Assembly (NCBI GenBank): GCA_027353565.1
Contig: DAIEHO010000045.1
Coordinates: 1-5,788, forward strand
Reading direction: 5' to 3'
Origin: Propionibacteriaceae bacterium
Lineage (GTDB): Bacteria > Actinomycetota > Actinomycetes > Propionibacteriales > Propionibacteriaceae
Length of the DNA: 5,788 nucleotides
The stretch's first letter is position 1. Every line of letters begins with the position of its first letter. The notes under the pieces are model-generated. The model made no database searches. It had not been told where the DNA came from and saw nothing but the letters and a program-made list of their open reading frames with translations. Below are positions 5,307-5,788 of this stretch, piece by piece. The position numbers were made by a program, and so were the translations under genes.

Positions 5307-5788
5307 GTGATCCCACGCGACGAGGGCGGTCCCGTACTCAACGGACTGCCCACGAACCTTCCCGACACCGACCCGGACGAGACGGGTGAGTGGATCGAGA
5401 GCCTGGACGGGCTCATCGAGAAGGGTGGCCGGAACCGGGCGCGGTACGTGATGCTGCGCCTGCTGGATCGTGCGCGCGAGAAGCAGATCGGCGTGCCGTC
5501 CCTGACTGCGACCGACTACGTGAACACGATCCCGAAGTCGATCGAGCCGGCGTACCCCGGCGACGAGGGTTTGGAGCGCGGCTATCGTCGCCTGCTCCGG
5601 TGGAACGCGGCCATGATGGTCCACCGAGCACAGCGCCCCGGCGTCGGCGTCGGTGGCCACATCTCCACGTACGCGTCGAGTGCGAGCCTGTACGAGGTGG
5701 GGTTCAACCACTTCTTCCGCGGCAAGGACCACCCCGGCGGTGGCGACCAGGTCTTCTTCCAGGGCCACGCGTCGCCCGGCATGTACGC
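5307..5788 (+). CDS. aceE: Pyruvate dehydrogenase E1 component (homodimeric type), N-terminal part, cut by window edge
   Basis: The thiamine-diphosphate enzyme that decarboxylates pyruvate and hands the acetyl group to the lipoyl domain of E2, giving acetyl-CoA. The first 160 codons are present. After a variable N-terminal stretch come [20 protein letters not shown], the conserved DYVNTIPKS segment, [20 protein letters not shown], the hallmark [20 protein letters not shown], the FFRGKDH segment and then [17 protein letters not shown]. These match the single-chain AceE family, not the alpha/beta two-chain type; the full protein should be about 900 residues. GTG 5307 is chosen because AAAGG lies six bases upstream (5296-5300) and the length before the first conserved block is usual for the family. 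Thiamine-diphosphate and magnesium-binding motifs are beyond the window. It points the same way as the PHP gene and away from the fatty-acid genes, which use the acetyl-CoA it helps make. Confidence 0.96.
   Translation, partial: MIPRDEGGPVLNGLPTNLPDTDPDETGEWIESLDGLIEKGGRNRARYVMLRLLDRAREKQIGVPSLTATDYVNTIPKSIEPAYPGDEGLERGYRRLLRWNAAMMVHRAQRPGVGVGGHISTYASSASLYEVGFNHFFRGKDHPGGGDQVFFQGHASPGMY

Overview
The window is a very GC-rich (roughly 70 %) piece of a high-GC actinobacterial chromosome, an ordinary core-metabolism region rather than a mobile or defence island. The organism call rests on three things: the compact type II fatty-acid synthase order fasR-fabD-fabH-acpP-fabF, the PucR/CdaR-type FasR regulator beside it, and the single-chain (homodimeric) pyruvate dehydrogenase E1, AceE, next door. 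The genus cannot be fixed from this; a Propionibacteriales or Micrococcales-like actinomycete would fit. No RNA gene, insertion sequence, CRISPR array or phage remnant was seen.

Minus strand, read from right to left (4160 down to 1): a FasR-like regulator (2943-4160), a 100-base gap with a TTGTAG-N5-CTACAA palindrome and a candidate promoter, malonyl-CoA:ACP transacylase FabD (1634-2842), beta-ketoacyl-ACP synthase III FabH (639-1637, start overlapping the fabD stop by 4 bases), acyl carrier protein AcpP (347-592), a perfect 13-bp hairpin, and the first 87 codons of a KASII/FabF-type synthase (1-261, cut by the window edge). Together these load malonate on ACP (FabD), start chains from acyl-CoA (FabH), carry them (AcpP) and elongate them (FabF).

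Plus strand (about 4185 to the end): a 342-residue protein with a PolX-like helix-hairpin-helix N-terminus joined directly to a complete PHP metal-dependent phosphoesterase domain, then the first 160 codons of aceE (5307-5788, cut by the window edge). AceE makes acetyl-CoA, the feedstock of the neighbouring fatty-acid genes.

The most notable points are: (1) FabD carries about 85 extra C-terminal residues that look like a biotinyl/lipoyl carrier domain whose modifiable lysine is displaced; (2) fasR and the PHP gene start only 24 bases apart, with back-to-back TANNNT -10 boxes sharing their TA and each seven bases from a start codon, which suggests a bidirectional promoter making two leaderless mRNAs; (3) the PHP protein resembles a bacterial DNA polymerase X with the polymerase core removed; (4) a strong hairpin without a U-tract separates acpP from fabF. 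None of these proves a new system, but the first two are worth testing.
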